A DNA stretch of 64,000 bases from JBCBSS01 sp039819065. Lineage in GTDB: Bacteria; Bacteroidota; Bacteroidia; Cytophagales; Cyclobacteriaceae. The position numbers and the translations under genes were made by a program. Positions 8,213 to 16,611 of this stretch are shown here, one piece after another; positions within the stretch are counted from its first letter, which is position 1; the number at the start of each line of letters is the position of its first letter. Under the pieces are notes generated by a model. That model ran no database searches, had not been told where the DNA came from, and saw only the letters and a list, made by a program, of their open reading frames with translations. Where the stretch lies: the NCBI GenBank assembly GCA_039819065.1, contig JBCBSS010000003.1:1-64000 (forward strand), read 5' to 3'.

Positions 8213-8718
8213 GCATAAGAATAGCACAACCTGAAGATGCCAAATCGCTTTCCCAACTGGCCCAGGTTACTTTTACAGCAACATACGGTGGGTTGATCAA
8301 AAAGGAGTATCTGACAGCATATGTCGAGAAGCACCTTTCTGAAAACACCATTAAAGGTCAAATTGAACAAAAAAGTGTGGTTTACTTAAGTGCATATAAC
8401 GATAGGAAGATCGTCGGATATGCCAAGTTAAAATGGGACACTTTGCCTGAAGCGCTAAAAGGTGAAAAGGCCATAGAGGTAGAAAAGCTATATGTTGATC
8501 ATTCACAACAAGGGAAAGGCCTCGGTGATCAGTTGCTCAAGCAATCTGCCATTATCGGTATTGAAATGGGTTTTAAGTGGTTATGGCTGGCTGTTTGGGA
8601 AAATAATAGTAAGGCAATTCAATGGTATTTGAAGCGTGGTTTTGAGCAGAGAGGTACTATCGGATTTCAAATGGCCGATGAAGTTCACACTGATTATGTC
8701 ATGGTCAAAGTGCTATAA
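8209..8718 (+). CDS. GNAT family N-acetyltransferase
   Basis: A 169-residue acetyltransferase of the GCN5 (GNAT) fold, expected to acetylate an amine of a small molecule or protein with acetyl-CoA in the cytoplasm. The acetyl-CoA-binding motif A is seen as VDHSQQGKGLGDQLL (Q-x-x-G-x-G/A type), preceded by the strand EVEKLYV and followed by the motif-B region WLAVWENNSKAIQWYLKRGF. The ATG at 8209 is chosen since it overlaps the upstream stop and places the IRIAQPED strand at the N-terminus, as usual in the family. The substrate cannot be told from sequence. Confidence 0.85.
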   Translation: MSIRIAQPEDAKSLSQLAQVTFTATYGGLIKKEYLTAYVEKHLSENTIKGQIEQKSVVYLSAYNDRKIVGYAKLKWDTLPEALKGEKAIEVEKLYVDHSQQGKGLGDQLLKQSAIIGIEMGFKWLWLAVWENNSKAIQWYLKRGFEQRGTIGFQMADEVHTDYVMVKVL

Positions 8719-8782
8719 TGGCCATGTAGGTTTATATTGATAATTGACTATTTTAAGGTAATCCAAAACATTTATCGTATCT

Positions 8783-8851
8783 TATATTTGTAGTCGAATT
8801 CTAAACCGACTAATTATTTTTTTGACTTGCTTTTAGGAGCCCTCCTGAAGC
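8783..8851 (+). promoter_or_regulatory. promoter and leader hairpin of the VOC gene
   Basis: TATATTTG (8783-8790) matches TAnnTTTG exactly; no clear -33 TTTG is seen. The ~70-nt leader that follows contains GCTT-tt-AGGAG-cc-CTCCT-g-AAGC (8829-8851), a bulged hairpin ending 16 nt before the start codon. This may affect translation, or it may simply be a stable leader. Confidence 0.45.
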
Positions 8852-8867
8852 AAAACTTAACCACCAA

Positions 8868-9257
8868 ATGAAACAACGCTTAGCACATGTCGCTATAGTA
8901 GTGGCTGATTATGATGAAGCTATCGCTTTCTATACTGAGAAACTGCAATTCAAACTTGTTGAAGACATTGCACTAGGCAATGGTAAACGCTGGGTATTAG
9001 TTGCCCCTCCGGGTAGCGATGGCTGCGAACTATTATTGGCCCAGGCTGCATCAGAGGAACAATCCCAACATGTAGGCAATCAAACCGGAGGAAGGGTCTT
9101 CTTGTTCCTACATACCGACGATTTTGGGCGGGATTATGGCCTTATGAAACAACAAGGTATAAAATTTACGGAAGAGCCCAGAAATGAGGCTTACGGAACG
9201 GTAGTCGTCTTTGAAGATTTGTATGGCAACAAGTGGGATTTGATAGAACCTAAATAG
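8868..9257 (+). CDS. VOC (glyoxalase/bleomycin-resistance) family protein
   Basis: A 129-residue protein with the two beta-alpha-beta-beta-beta modules of the vicinal-oxygen-chelate superfamily. The first module is RLAHVAIVVADYDEAIAFYT (His7 as a likely metal ligand) through WVLVAPPGSDG; the second runs from GRVFLFLHTDDF through EEPRNEAYGTVVVFEDLYG to the C-terminal NKWDLIEP. The His and Glu ligands of metal-binding VOC enzymes are present in the expected strands. Members include glyoxalase I, dioxygenases and resistance proteins; the substrate is not determinable here. It is a single gene with its own promoter at 8783. Confidence 0.8.
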   Translation: MKQRLAHVAIVVADYDEAIAFYTEKLQFKLVEDIALGNGKRWVLVAPPGSDGCELLLAQAASEEQSQHVGNQTGGRVFLFLHTDDFGRDYGLMKQQGIKFTEEPRNEAYGTVVVFEDLYGNKWDLIEPK

Positions 9258-9383
9258 TGTATAATCGGCTGGTGTCCAGGATAATTTTGGCTGTCTAAAT
9301 TGGTCTTTGAATAGCTAGAAACTTTTGCGATACGTTACCTTAAAAATTCACACTTAAATACTTAACCGCCAATATTATTTATA

Positions 9384-11363
9384 GTGAACCAAATCTGGAA
9401 CCATATTTCGGCCTTCGGCATCAGGCCAGATACTCATCGAGCAGATGTAAGGAATATTAAATACACCAACCATCTGCTGGCTTCTCTTTCGTTTTTCAGT
9501 TCATTTTTATCTCTAGTTATATACATCAACTTCGGGTGGTGGGTGTCTGCACCTTTGTCATTAACGATGGGCGGCGTTTTTCTGCTATTGCTTTTCCTGA
9601 ACAAGCTAGGCTATACATTTACTTCCAGAATGATTCTTAATATTTTCTTTCCACTTTCTATTCTGGGTATATCAATTCTCTCTAAAATGGCTGGGACCAG
9701 CGATACTACTTATCAGGTGCAACCTTATGAGTTTTTTGAGTTCAGGTTTTTAATGATCATCACACCATTGGTGCCACTCACTGTATTCAACCTGCGACAA
9801 AGCATGCAATTAACGATAGGATTGGTAGTTAGTTTCCTTGCCATTATGCTGTACGACCCTATTCACGTTTACTTCGGTGTCGGCTACAGTCAGGTAGGGT
9901 TAATCAAAGGCGACTACAGTTTTACCAATATCATTGTATTTGCCGCCTTCGCCATTCTGGTCGTGAGCGTACTGTTCCTTAAGCGTATCAATGAATCACT
10001 AGACAAGGAAAAGGAGGTGTTGATCGATCAATTGAACCTGGAAAGTAAAGAACTCAAAAGAACTAATAAGGCATTAGAATCACGAAATGAAGAAATAAAA
10101 AGCCAGGCTGAAGAGATCCATGCCAACCAGGAAAAGCTGGAAGAGGCCAACCAAATCATAGAGGATCAACATCAGAAACTCGCAGCAAGAAGCAAAGATC
10201 TTGAATCCGAAATCATACGAAAAAACCAGGAACTGGTAGCGTCAAACAAGGAGTTGATCAAGCACAACAGTGAGTTGCGTCAGTTTTCCCATACGGTATC
10301 CCACAACCTTCGTGGGCCGCTGGCTTCCATTCTTGGGCTTGTGAATTTGATGGAAGTGGACAGCTCAAAAGGAGAGAATGATGAATTGGTTGACCGCATC
10401 AAGAATTCTGCTAATTCGCTGGATACAATCATTAAGGACCTTAACAAGATCATCGACATTCGCCACAACATTTTTGAAGTGAAAGAAAAGGTGGTATTTG
10501 AACAACAGGTGAATGAGGTGTTGGATACGCTCCAAGGCCGTATTAAGGAAAGTAACGCTACCGTCGAACAGGATTTTCAGGCCTCTCCTTTTATCTATTC
10601 TATCAAAGCACTGGTCAGTAGTATTATCTACAACCTGCTCAGCAATAGTATCAAGTTCAGATCACCAGACAGGTCATTGGCGATTAAAATAAGTACAAGG
10701 GTAGAACGGGATTTCACCATACTGGAAGTCACCGACAATGGTCTGGGTATAGATCTGGAAACACACCAACAGGATATATTCGGCATGTACAAGCGCTTTC
10801 ATTTGCATACTGATGGACGTGGTATAGGGTTGTATTTGGTCAGGTTACAGGCTGAAACATTAGGTGGCAAAGTAAGACTCAAAAGCAAGATCAACCAGGG
10901 TTCTACCTTTTCGGTGTTTTTCAAGAACCTCGAAGAAGAAGACTTCGAGATACATCACGAGAATGACAAAGCCAAGGTATTCTATGATAGCTTAACCAAC
11001 ACGGCGGGTATACAATGGAAAGGCGACATTGACGGGGAGACTTACCGCACTATGGCGCAAAAGAACATAGAACTAGTCCGAAAGTATCACGTACCCAATT
11101 GGATATCGGATTTACGCAAGCAGAACGAACAGAATCCGGCCGATCAACAATGGATGATTGAAAACATCATGCCCGAGGCGGTAGAATACGGTTTGAAGCG
11201 GGTCGCCATAATTACGCTACACGATAACTTCGATGGTCAGCTTGAGTACCTTAAACACATATCTGAGCAAAGCCAAAAGTTAGGCCTGACTACTCAGATA
11301 TTTCAAGACCTGGCCGGAGCGCGAAACTGGCTCATTCAATTCAATAAATCCTCTGTAAAGTAA
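9384..11363 (+). CDS. membrane sensor histidine kinase with an additional C-terminal domain
   Basis: A 659-residue kinase. Six hydrophobic segments occupy about residues 32-200, followed by a long coiled coil (about 205-297). The HisKA dimerisation domain carries the H-box FSHTVSHNLRGPLASI with the phospho-accepting His307. The HATPase_c domain follows, with N-box NLLSNSIKF (~416), G1 DNGLGI (~450) and G2 GRGIGLYL (~478). From about 530 to the end is an extra ~125-residue alpha/beta domain (FYDSLTNTAGIQWKGD ... VAIITLHDNF) that resembles STAS/SpoIIAA-like folds rather than a receiver; its role is not known. The start is GTG at 9384; there is no ATG ahead of the first TM segment. No response regulator is adjacent, so the partner is elsewhere. 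Confidence 0.8.
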   Translation: MNQIWNHISAFGIRPDTHRADVRNIKYTNHLLASLSFFSSFLSLVIYINFGWWVSAPLSLTMGGVFLLLLFLNKLGYTFTSRMILNIFFPLSILGISILSKMAGTSDTTYQVQPYEFFEFRFLMIITPLVPLTVFNLRQSMQLTIGLVVSFLAIMLYDPIHVYFGVGYSQVGLIKGDYSFTNIIVFAAFAILVVSVLFLKRINESLDKEKEVLIDQLNLESKELKRTNKALESRNEEIKSQAEEIHANQEKLEEANQIIEDQHQKLAARSKDLESEIIRKNQELVASNKELIKHNSELRQFSHTVSHNLRGPLASILGLVNLMEVDSSKGENDELVDRIKNSANSLDTIIKDLNKIIDIRHNIFEVKEKVVFEQQVNEVLDTLQGRIKESNATVEQDFQASPFIYSIKALVSSIIYNLLSNSIKFRSPDRSLAIKISTRVERDFTILEVTDNGLGIDLETHQQDIFGMYKRFHLHTDGRGIGLYLVRLQAETLGGKVRLKSKINQGSTFSVFFKNLEEEDFEIHHENDKAKVFYDSLTNTAGIQWKGDIDGETYRTMAQKNIELVRKYHVPNWISDLRKQNEQNPADQQWMIENIMPEAVEYGLKRVAIITLHDNFDGQLEYLKHISEQSQKLGLTTQIFQDLAGARNWLIQFNKSSVK

Positions 11364-11467
11364 GATTAACCTACTGTCAGAAAGCCATTTATCTGAAAAT
11401 ACCCCGCTTATCAAAGAATTGTTAATTTCATCAGAGCGATTGCGTATGTTCAACAAACGCCATACTC

Positions 11468-12922
11468 ATGATCAAACTTCACCTCCTTTCCGCTCTTATT
11501 CTACTGACCATTATATCTTGTTCCGAATCAAAAACGCAAAGCCACTTTTCCGACAAAATCACTTTGGGAGATTGTCCTTCGTCCATATCTGGCTACAATG
11601 GGCGTGTAGCATGTGGCTATTTAGAAGTACCTGAAAACCGGGAGAAGAATAACGGCAAGGTAATTCAACTCGCTTTTGCACGCATCAAAAGCGAGAAATC
11701 TAACCCTAAAAAAGACCCTGTCGTCTATCTTATGGGTGGGCCAGGTGGTGGCGCTTTGCAGATTGGTCGGTTTTGGGTAAGTCACCCATTGACAAAAGAA
11801 CGTGATCTCATTCTACTCGACCAACGCGGTACCGGGTATTCTAAACCTGCACTTTGCGCTAATTTCACTGATGATGTGTTGGCTATTATAGCCAAAGACA
11901 TCAAAGCAGAAGAAGAATATCCACTCATCCAACAAGCCGCTGAAGCCTGCCGAAAAGGACTTCTAGCGGATGATGTAGATCTAGGCGCTTTTAACAGCAT
12001 CCAAAATGCTGCAGACTTAGATGACCTAAGGAAAGCACTAGGCTATGAAACCTGGAATTTATTCGGTGGCTCTTACGGCACACGCCTTGCCCTAACTGCC
12101 ATGCGCTATCACCCTGAAGGCATCAGAAGCGTGATTCTATCAGGCAGCTTCCCTCCCAACGTCAATATGTATGATGGCTTGATTCCCAACTTCAGAAGGT
12201 CGTTGGGCGTAGTTTTCGATGCTTGTGCAGCTGACCCTTATTGCAACAGTAAATATCCAGACTTATCTACGCACTTTTTCGAAGCCATAGCTTCGCTGGA
12301 CAAAGACCCTGTCTCCATCACCTACAATGGTGATGAATACGTTATTAATGCGCAAGACGCGCTATTGATAGCTCACCAGTTCTTGTATGACCGTACTACC
12401 ATTTCGAGGTTTCCTGAGTTTGCCTACGCACTTAAGGAAAGAAATATAGATATCATTAGAAATGCTTTTATCATTATGGCCACGAGAGCGGGAGCCATCA
12501 ACTTCGGTATGTATTTTTCTGTACAAGCCTATGAAGAACTTCCCTTTCACAAAGAAGATAGTTATCAAAACACGCTGGAAGCTATCCCTGAGTTGAAACC
12601 GGGCATTGCATTCTTTAATTCTGAACTCCAGGTGCTAAAAGGCTGGCATAAGGAAAGAGCAGAACCAATAGAAAATCAAGCAGTAGAAAGCGATATACCT
12701 ACATTGATCATGGCTGGGGAATATGACCCCATCACACCGCCATCAAATGGCCGTTTGACCCAGCAAGGTTTGAGTAACAGTCATTTCTACGAGTTTGCCG
12801 GACGCAGTCACACACTTTTCGGCGATTGTTCGAATGACTTGATGATTGCGTTTCTCAATAATCCCTCAAAGAAACTGTTAGCGGGCTGTGTAGAACGATC
12901 TGAAGGCATTAGTTTTAGATAA
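11468..12922 (+). CDS. alpha/beta-hydrolase lipoprotein, S33 peptidase-like
   Basis: A 484-residue exported hydrolase resembling tripeptidyl/prolyl aminopeptidases of family S33. The N-terminus is a lipoprotein signal (LLTIISC). The oxyanion segment VYLMGGPGGGALQ precedes the nucleophile elbow GGSYGTRLA (Ser202); the acid is in GEYDPITPP (Asp420) and the base in GRSHTLFGDC (His448). A cysteine-rich lid (residues near 255-265, DACAADPYCNSKYP) is typical of the Tap-like subgroup. It probably trims peptides or hydrolyses esters in the periplasm or at the outer surface. The ATG at 11468 is chosen because it opens the signal peptide. Single gene, 61 bp before the map gene. Confidence 0.85.
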   Translation: MIKLHLLSALILLTIISCSESKTQSHFSDKITLGDCPSSISGYNGRVACGYLEVPENREKNNGKVIQLAFARIKSEKSNPKKDPVVYLMGGPGGGALQIGRFWVSHPLTKERDLILLDQRGTGYSKPALCANFTDDVLAIIAKDIKAEEEYPLIQQAAEACRKGLLADDVDLGAFNSIQNAADLDDLRKALGYETWNLFGGSYGTRLALTAMRYHPEGIRSVILSGSFPPNVNMYDGLIPNFRRSLGVVFDACAADPYCNSKYPDLSTHFFEAIASLDKDPVSITYNGDEYVINAQDALLIAHQFLYDRTTISRFPEFAYALKERNIDIIRNAFIIMATRAGAINFGMYFSVQAYEELPFHKEDSYQNTLEAIPELKPGIAFFNSELQVLKGWHKERAEPIENQAVESDIPTLIMAGEYDPITPPSNGRLTQQGLSNSHFYEFAGRSHTLFGDCSNDLMIAFLNNPSKKLLAGCVERSEGISFR

Positions 12923-12984
12923 TTAGCTATTCGTAACCTAATTAAGTATTAGCTGTTGGTCTTTTAAACACCTTTACAAAACCT

Positions 12985-13743
12985 ATGTCGATCACTTCTG
13001 AGAAAGAACTAAAGGGCATGCAAGCCATCAGCGATGTTGTTGGTATGGTCTTGCGCGAGATGATAGATTACGCCAAGCCAGGCATGTCCACCAAAAAGCT
13101 GGACGAATATGGCAGACTGCTGTTGCAAGGCATGGGTGCCAAATCTGCTCCCATACTGACTTATGACTTTCCGGGATGGTCTTGTATCAGTGTCAATCAT
13201 GAAGTAGCCCATGGTGTGCCTACCGAGGGCAAGATACTGGATGAAGGTGACCTGGTGAATATTGATGTATCGGCAGAATTGAATGGCTTTTGGTCTGACA
13301 ATGGCTGCTCATTCGTGCTGGGGGAAGACAAACACAATCACCAACCTTTAGTCGATCATTCTAAAAGAATATTGCACAAAGCCATAGCTAAGATCAAAAG
13401 CGGTGTACGTATTGCGGAAGTGGGTAGGGTGATTGAAAACGAGGCACGAAAATCAGGGTATGGTGTCATCCGCAACCTGGCTGGTCATGGTATCGGGAAG
13501 AGCTTGCACGAAGCGCCACATGAGATCTACAACTTTTACGACCGGTTCAATCAACAACGTTTCAGAGCTCATAGTGTAGTGGCGATAGAAACCTTTATTT
13601 CCACCCGTTCTAACATAGCCGAGGTGCAAAAAGATGGGTGGACATTGGTGGGCAATAAGGGTGGTTACACAGCACAACACGAACATACGATCATAGTGAC
13701 TGAAAATGAGCCAATCATTCTCACTGCTTCTAACGGCATTTGA
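12985..13743 (+). CDS. map: methionine aminopeptidase, type I
   Basis: Removes the initiator methionine from nascent proteins in the cytoplasm. The 252-residue length and full set of metal ligands fit type I MetAP: Asp94 and Asp105 (VNIDVSAELNGFWSDNG), His168 (GHGIGKSLHEAPHEI), Glu202 (IETFIS) and Glu233 (QHEHT), plus the substrate-binding His76 in NHEVAHGVP. No insert typical of type II and no zinc-finger N-terminal extension is present. Since it sits apart from the ribosomal gene cluster, where many bacteria keep map, it may be a second copy; this cannot be judged from the window. Confidence 0.9.
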   Translation: MSITSEKELKGMQAISDVVGMVLREMIDYAKPGMSTKKLDEYGRLLLQGMGAKSAPILTYDFPGWSCISVNHEVAHGVPTEGKILDEGDLVNIDVSAELNGFWSDNGCSFVLGEDKHNHQPLVDHSKRILHKAIAKIKSGVRIAEVGRVIENEARKSGYGVIRNLAGHGIGKSLHEAPHEIYNFYDRFNQQRFRAHSVVAIETFISTRSNIAEVQKDGWTLVGNKGGYTAQHEHTIIVTENEPIILTASNGI

Positions 13744-13920
13744 TCACTAAACAGCCATTAAAAGCTTTCCGATTCCTCCTTTAGTGATATTTCTTAATGT
13801 GGTAAGATATTCGCTGATCAAAACAATATTTGCGCAAGAAATGTCAAGTGCTTACCACCTTTCTGGTTGAAAAAAAGTAAAATTTGGTCTCTCTTTACAT
13901 TCGTAAAATCACCACGGTAC

Positions 13921-15150
13921 ATGAAAAAAATTTTTTTAGCTATTGCGGCATTCGCAATCTCAAGTTTAAGCTTAGCGCAAGAAGCTAACCAACCAGACAC
14001 TACCCATTTTTTAGACTACACGGAGATCGACTTGAACTACAAATCCTTGACCAGCATACCGGACTCGATCAAGTATTGTAAAAACCTTTCAAAGCTCTCC
14101 CTGAGTAGTAATAAAATAAAGGAGCTTCCCCCTTTCGTATATGAACTAGAACAACTCAAGACACTCAATCTCGATAACACAGAACTCTCGACACTTGCGC
14201 CTGAAGTATCGCACCTTAGTCACCTGGAATGGCTTGATATTTCCAGAACCAAGATCAGCCAATTACCACCCGACATCGCCAATCTTTCTTCGCTAAAGCA
14301 CTTGCAGTGGAGCAACCAAGCGGGCATTGAAATCGGTGAAGAGTTCAAGTCATTTGGTTCGCTGGAGATGCTCAATCTGGCTTTCTGCAATAACATCCAG
14401 GAGCACTTTTGCGACATGGGAGAAATAGCCAGCTTGAAGGAGTTGTTGCTACATGGCGGAAATCTGACAGAGATCAGTGATTGTATTGGCCAATTCGATC
14501 AATTAGAAGATATCTTCATCACTTCTACCCCTCTAAACAGCCTGTCGGGGCAATTGGGTCAGTTAGCTTCTTTGAAGCGCATTAGAATTTGGCAGTCACA
14601 ATTAGAAACATTGCCCGATGAATTGACCAATCTTTCCGAGCTTGCCATACTGAACATTACAGAAAGCCAGTTAAAAGCACTTCCAGATTCAATGGGAAAT
14701 CTAACTGGTGTATCAGAATTGAATCTTAGACTGAATAAAATCACTGAATTGCCCGCCACTATGGGTCAAATGAGCAGTCTCAAATCACTTAACCTTGAAG
14801 GTAATCAGTTAACACAACTTCCAGAGTCATTGGCGGACATTCAGGATATCGAGCAAATCCAGGTCAGTAAAAACGCATTGACTGCTTTACCAGCCAATAT
14901 CGGTAATACCAATATCGCCAGAATATGGGCGAACGATAATGAGATCAGTACCTTACCAGCTTCAATAGGTAATGCCAAAAACCTTTACATGCTCTACCTG
15001 AGGAATAATAACCTGACTACCCTACCGGATGAAATAGGGCAATTGGCTAAGGGACGCTTGAAGTACCTGCACTTGGGAGGTAATCCCATCAGTGATGAGG
15101 AAAAGGCTCGCATCAAAGCCATGCTGCCCAATACGGAGATTTATTTTTAG
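13921..15150 (+). CDS. secreted leucine-rich-repeat protein
   Basis: A 409-residue exported protein: signal peptide (MKKIFLAIAAFAISSLSLAQ) followed by about fifteen leucine-rich repeats of ~23 residues in the pattern L-x-x-L-x-L-x-x-N-x-L-x-x-L-P, for example LKSLNLEGNQLTQLPESLAD. This is the form seen in Leptospira- and Bacteroidota-type LRR proteins. LRR solenoids bind proteins or glycans, so an adhesive or sensing role on the surface or in the periplasm is inferred. No T9SS sorting domain or catalytic domain is attached. The ATG at 13921 is preferred over an upstream TTG because the signal peptide starts there. It is followed directly by the REP repeat cluster. Confidence 0.85.
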   Translation: MKKIFLAIAAFAISSLSLAQEANQPDTTHFLDYTEIDLNYKSLTSIPDSIKYCKNLSKLSLSSNKIKELPPFVYELEQLKTLNLDNTELSTLAPEVSHLSHLEWLDISRTKISQLPPDIANLSSLKHLQWSNQAGIEIGEEFKSFGSLEMLNLAFCNNIQEHFCDMGEIASLKELLLHGGNLTEISDCIGQFDQLEDIFITSTPLNSLSGQLGQLASLKRIRIWQSQLETLPDELTNLSELAILNITESQLKALPDSMGNLTGVSELNLRLNKITELPATMGQMSSLKSLNLEGNQLTQLPESLADIQDIEQIQVSKNALTALPANIGNTNIARIWANDNEISTLPASIGNAKNLYMLYLRNNNLTTLPDEIGQLAKGRLKYLHLGGNPISDEEKARIKAMLPNTEIYF

Positions 15151-15167
15151 TAGAGATAGAGAGAAAT

Positions 15168-15396
15168 TGGCGAGGCTAAAGCCATTATTGGAGTGGCTGC
15201 CATTTTCCATGGGCTAAAGCCCATGGATAATTATCAGCAACATGCCAGGCCACATATCAGAATTAGATAACTCATAATGTAGGGAAAAAATCTGATTGTC
15301 CTTAACAACGATAAATGTGTTACCATGTGTTAAGCATTGCCACGCGGCTTTAGCCCGTGGCAGCTAATGAGCATATGATAAGGCTTTAGCCGCTAA
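15168..15396. repeat. REP-type unit 1
   Basis: Left end diverged (TTGGCGAGGCTAAAGCC, 15168-15183), palindrome CCATGGGCT-aa-AGCCCATGG (15207-15226), second palindrome GCCACG...CGTGGC (15339-15361), right end GGCTTTAGCCGCTAA (15382-15396). It begins 17 bases after the stop of the LRR gene. Confidence 0.75.
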
Positions 15397-15449
15397 ATGT
15401 GTTCATACCAACCTCAGCAGATTCTGCCAACAATAATTACATCATTGAT

Positions 15450-15656
15450 AAGTGGCTAAAGCCATTATTGGAGTGGCTATTAAATCCATGGGCTAAAGCC
15501 CATGGCAAGTCGTCATTATCATGTAGGAAAGACGGTAGCAGCCAATAAACCCTAATGCCGGGTTCAGCTATGCGTCCATTAGACATGGATTAAGATTTGC
15601 CACGCGGATTTAGCCCGTGGCTACCAATAAGCGAATGATGAGGCTTTAGCCACTAA
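15450..15656. repeat. REP-type unit 2, overlapping the transposase stop codon
   Basis: Left end GTGGCTAAAGCC (15452-15463), CCATGG palindrome (15486-15505), GCCACG palindrome (15599-15621) and right end GGCTTTAGCCACTAA (15642-15656). The transposase stop codon (15646-15648, minus strand TAA) and its last residues (Phe-Ser-Gly) are encoded by this right end. Confidence 0.75.
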
Positions 15657-16080
15657 ATTTATCAAACCTGTACTTCTCCATAAACTCCTCATACTCCTGT
15701 TGAAAGCTCTTTTTGCTATGATGCTCTTCTTGATTATCAATGTATTTCCTCACGATAGGCAATTGTGATTCACTGACAGAGATTGCGAAGTATTCACTTT
15801 GCCAAGCGAACTTGGTTCCGATCAGGCGTTCTTGATTTATCCAATAGGCCGATTCACCTTTGATGAGTTGCATGACCTTGGCAGGCGTTTGGTCTCCTTT
15901 AAGTGAAATCAAGGCATGTAGATGATCAACATAGCCGTTCATGGTGTCAATGTAGATATTCTTGTCTTTAGCATTAAATTGGATATGATCAATCACTGCT
16001 TTTCTGATTACCTTATCTAGCAAAGGCTCCCTATTCTTGGTTGACCAAACAGCATGTATCCAAATCTTGATGAATGGCAT
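15646..16080 (-). CDS. REP-associated Y1 tyrosine transposase (IS200-like, RAYT)
   Basis: A 144-residue single-strand DNA transposase/nickase of the HUH Y1 class. The metal-binding HUH motif is HLH (His53-Leu54-His55 in NGYVDHLHALISL), and the nucleophile is probably Tyr113 in VRKYIDNQEEHH. The segment KGESAYWIN is typical of the RAYT/IS200 group. The protein is of full family length and the frame is intact, so it may be active. Its last three residues and stop codon fall inside the end of REP unit 2, and unit 3 lies 150 bp upstream. RAYTs are thought to spread REP palindromes like those flanking it. Confidence 0.85.
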   Translation of the reverse strand: MPFIKIWIHAVWSTKNREPLLDKVIRKAVIDHIQFNAKDKNIYIDTMNGYVDHLHALISLKGDQTPAKVMQLIKGESAYWINQERLIGTKFAWQSEYFAISVSESQLPIVRKYIDNQEEHHSKKSFQQEYEEFMEKYRFDKFSG

Positions 16081-16173
16081 AGACTTTTGATTTAATAACT
16101 AACTTCTTTATTGAAATCATGGATTAGAACCTACCTGTAACAAGTTAGTGGCTTCAATAAAATCTATGTGTAC

Positions 16174-16200
16174 ACTTGAAGACGCTTGAAGCGTTCAAGT
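16174..16200. repeat. bulged inverted repeat upstream of the transposase
   Basis: ACTTGAA-ga-CGCT-tga-AGCG-TTCAAGT: an 11-bp stem with a 2-nt bulge. It lies about 95 bp upstream of the transposase start and outside the REP units. It may be a regulatory hairpin or part of the element end. Confidence 0.4.
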
Positions 16201-16231
16201 AAGCTTTTGTCTGTGGCTGTTTCTTGGTGGA

Positions 16232-16436
16232 TTAGCGGCTAAAGCCTTTTGCAGGAATGGCCGGGCGTCCATGGGCTGAAGCCCATGGCTAGTCATAGTT
16301 ACCAAATCGGGGTGGCCTACTAATAGCCAATAAACCTTTATTATCGATGATGTATCCATTAGCTATCGGATAAGCTTTGCCACGCGGCTTTAGCCCGTGG
16401 CTACCAATGAGCATCTATTAGGGCTTTAGCCGCTAA
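16232..16436. repeat. REP-type unit 3
   Basis: Left end TTAGCGGCTAAAGCC (16232-16246), palindrome CCATGGGCTGAAGCCCATGG (16269-16288), palindrome GCCACG...CGTGGC (16379-16401), right end GGCTTTAGCCGCTAA (16422-16436). The spacer is partly conserved with unit 2 (AGCCAATAAACC and TCCATTAG blocks). From 16437 to the permease start at 16612 I see no further element. Confidence 0.75.
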
Positions 16437-16611
16437 CATTTAGAGTAAAAGGCCCCAAACGTCCGATTCCGGAATATCCTATAACCGAAATCGGACGCTA
16501 TTTAAGACTTTGTTTCAAAAAACCTCCCTATAAACCCTTTCAGAGCGGTTTCCATTTTGGCATCTTGATTGACATAGGCATAGTAACCTCAATATTCAAC
16601 GCTAGCCTATC

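Larger units (their letters stand above)
15168..16436. mobile_element. RAYT/REP locus: Y1 transposase gene among three palindromic units
   Basis: A Y1 (HUH) transposase gene (15646-16080) is set among three copies of a ~205-230-bp repeat unit: 15168-15396, 15450-15656 and 16232-16436. Every unit has the same order of parts: an outer end TTAGYGGCTAAAGCC, the palindrome CCATGGGCTAAAGCCCATGG, a spacer, the palindrome GCCACGCGGCTTTAGCCCGT plus GGC, and the outer end in inverse orientation. This is the layout of REP-associated tyrosine transposases with bacterial interspersed mosaic elements. No terminal inverted repeats or target duplications of a classical IS are evident. Confidence 0.75.

Noticed and set aside
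15168..16436. A CRISPR-like or tandem repeat array
   Set aside because: Repeats are spaced by 70-600 bp, vary in sequence and are palindromic REP units. There are no regular spacers and no cas genes.
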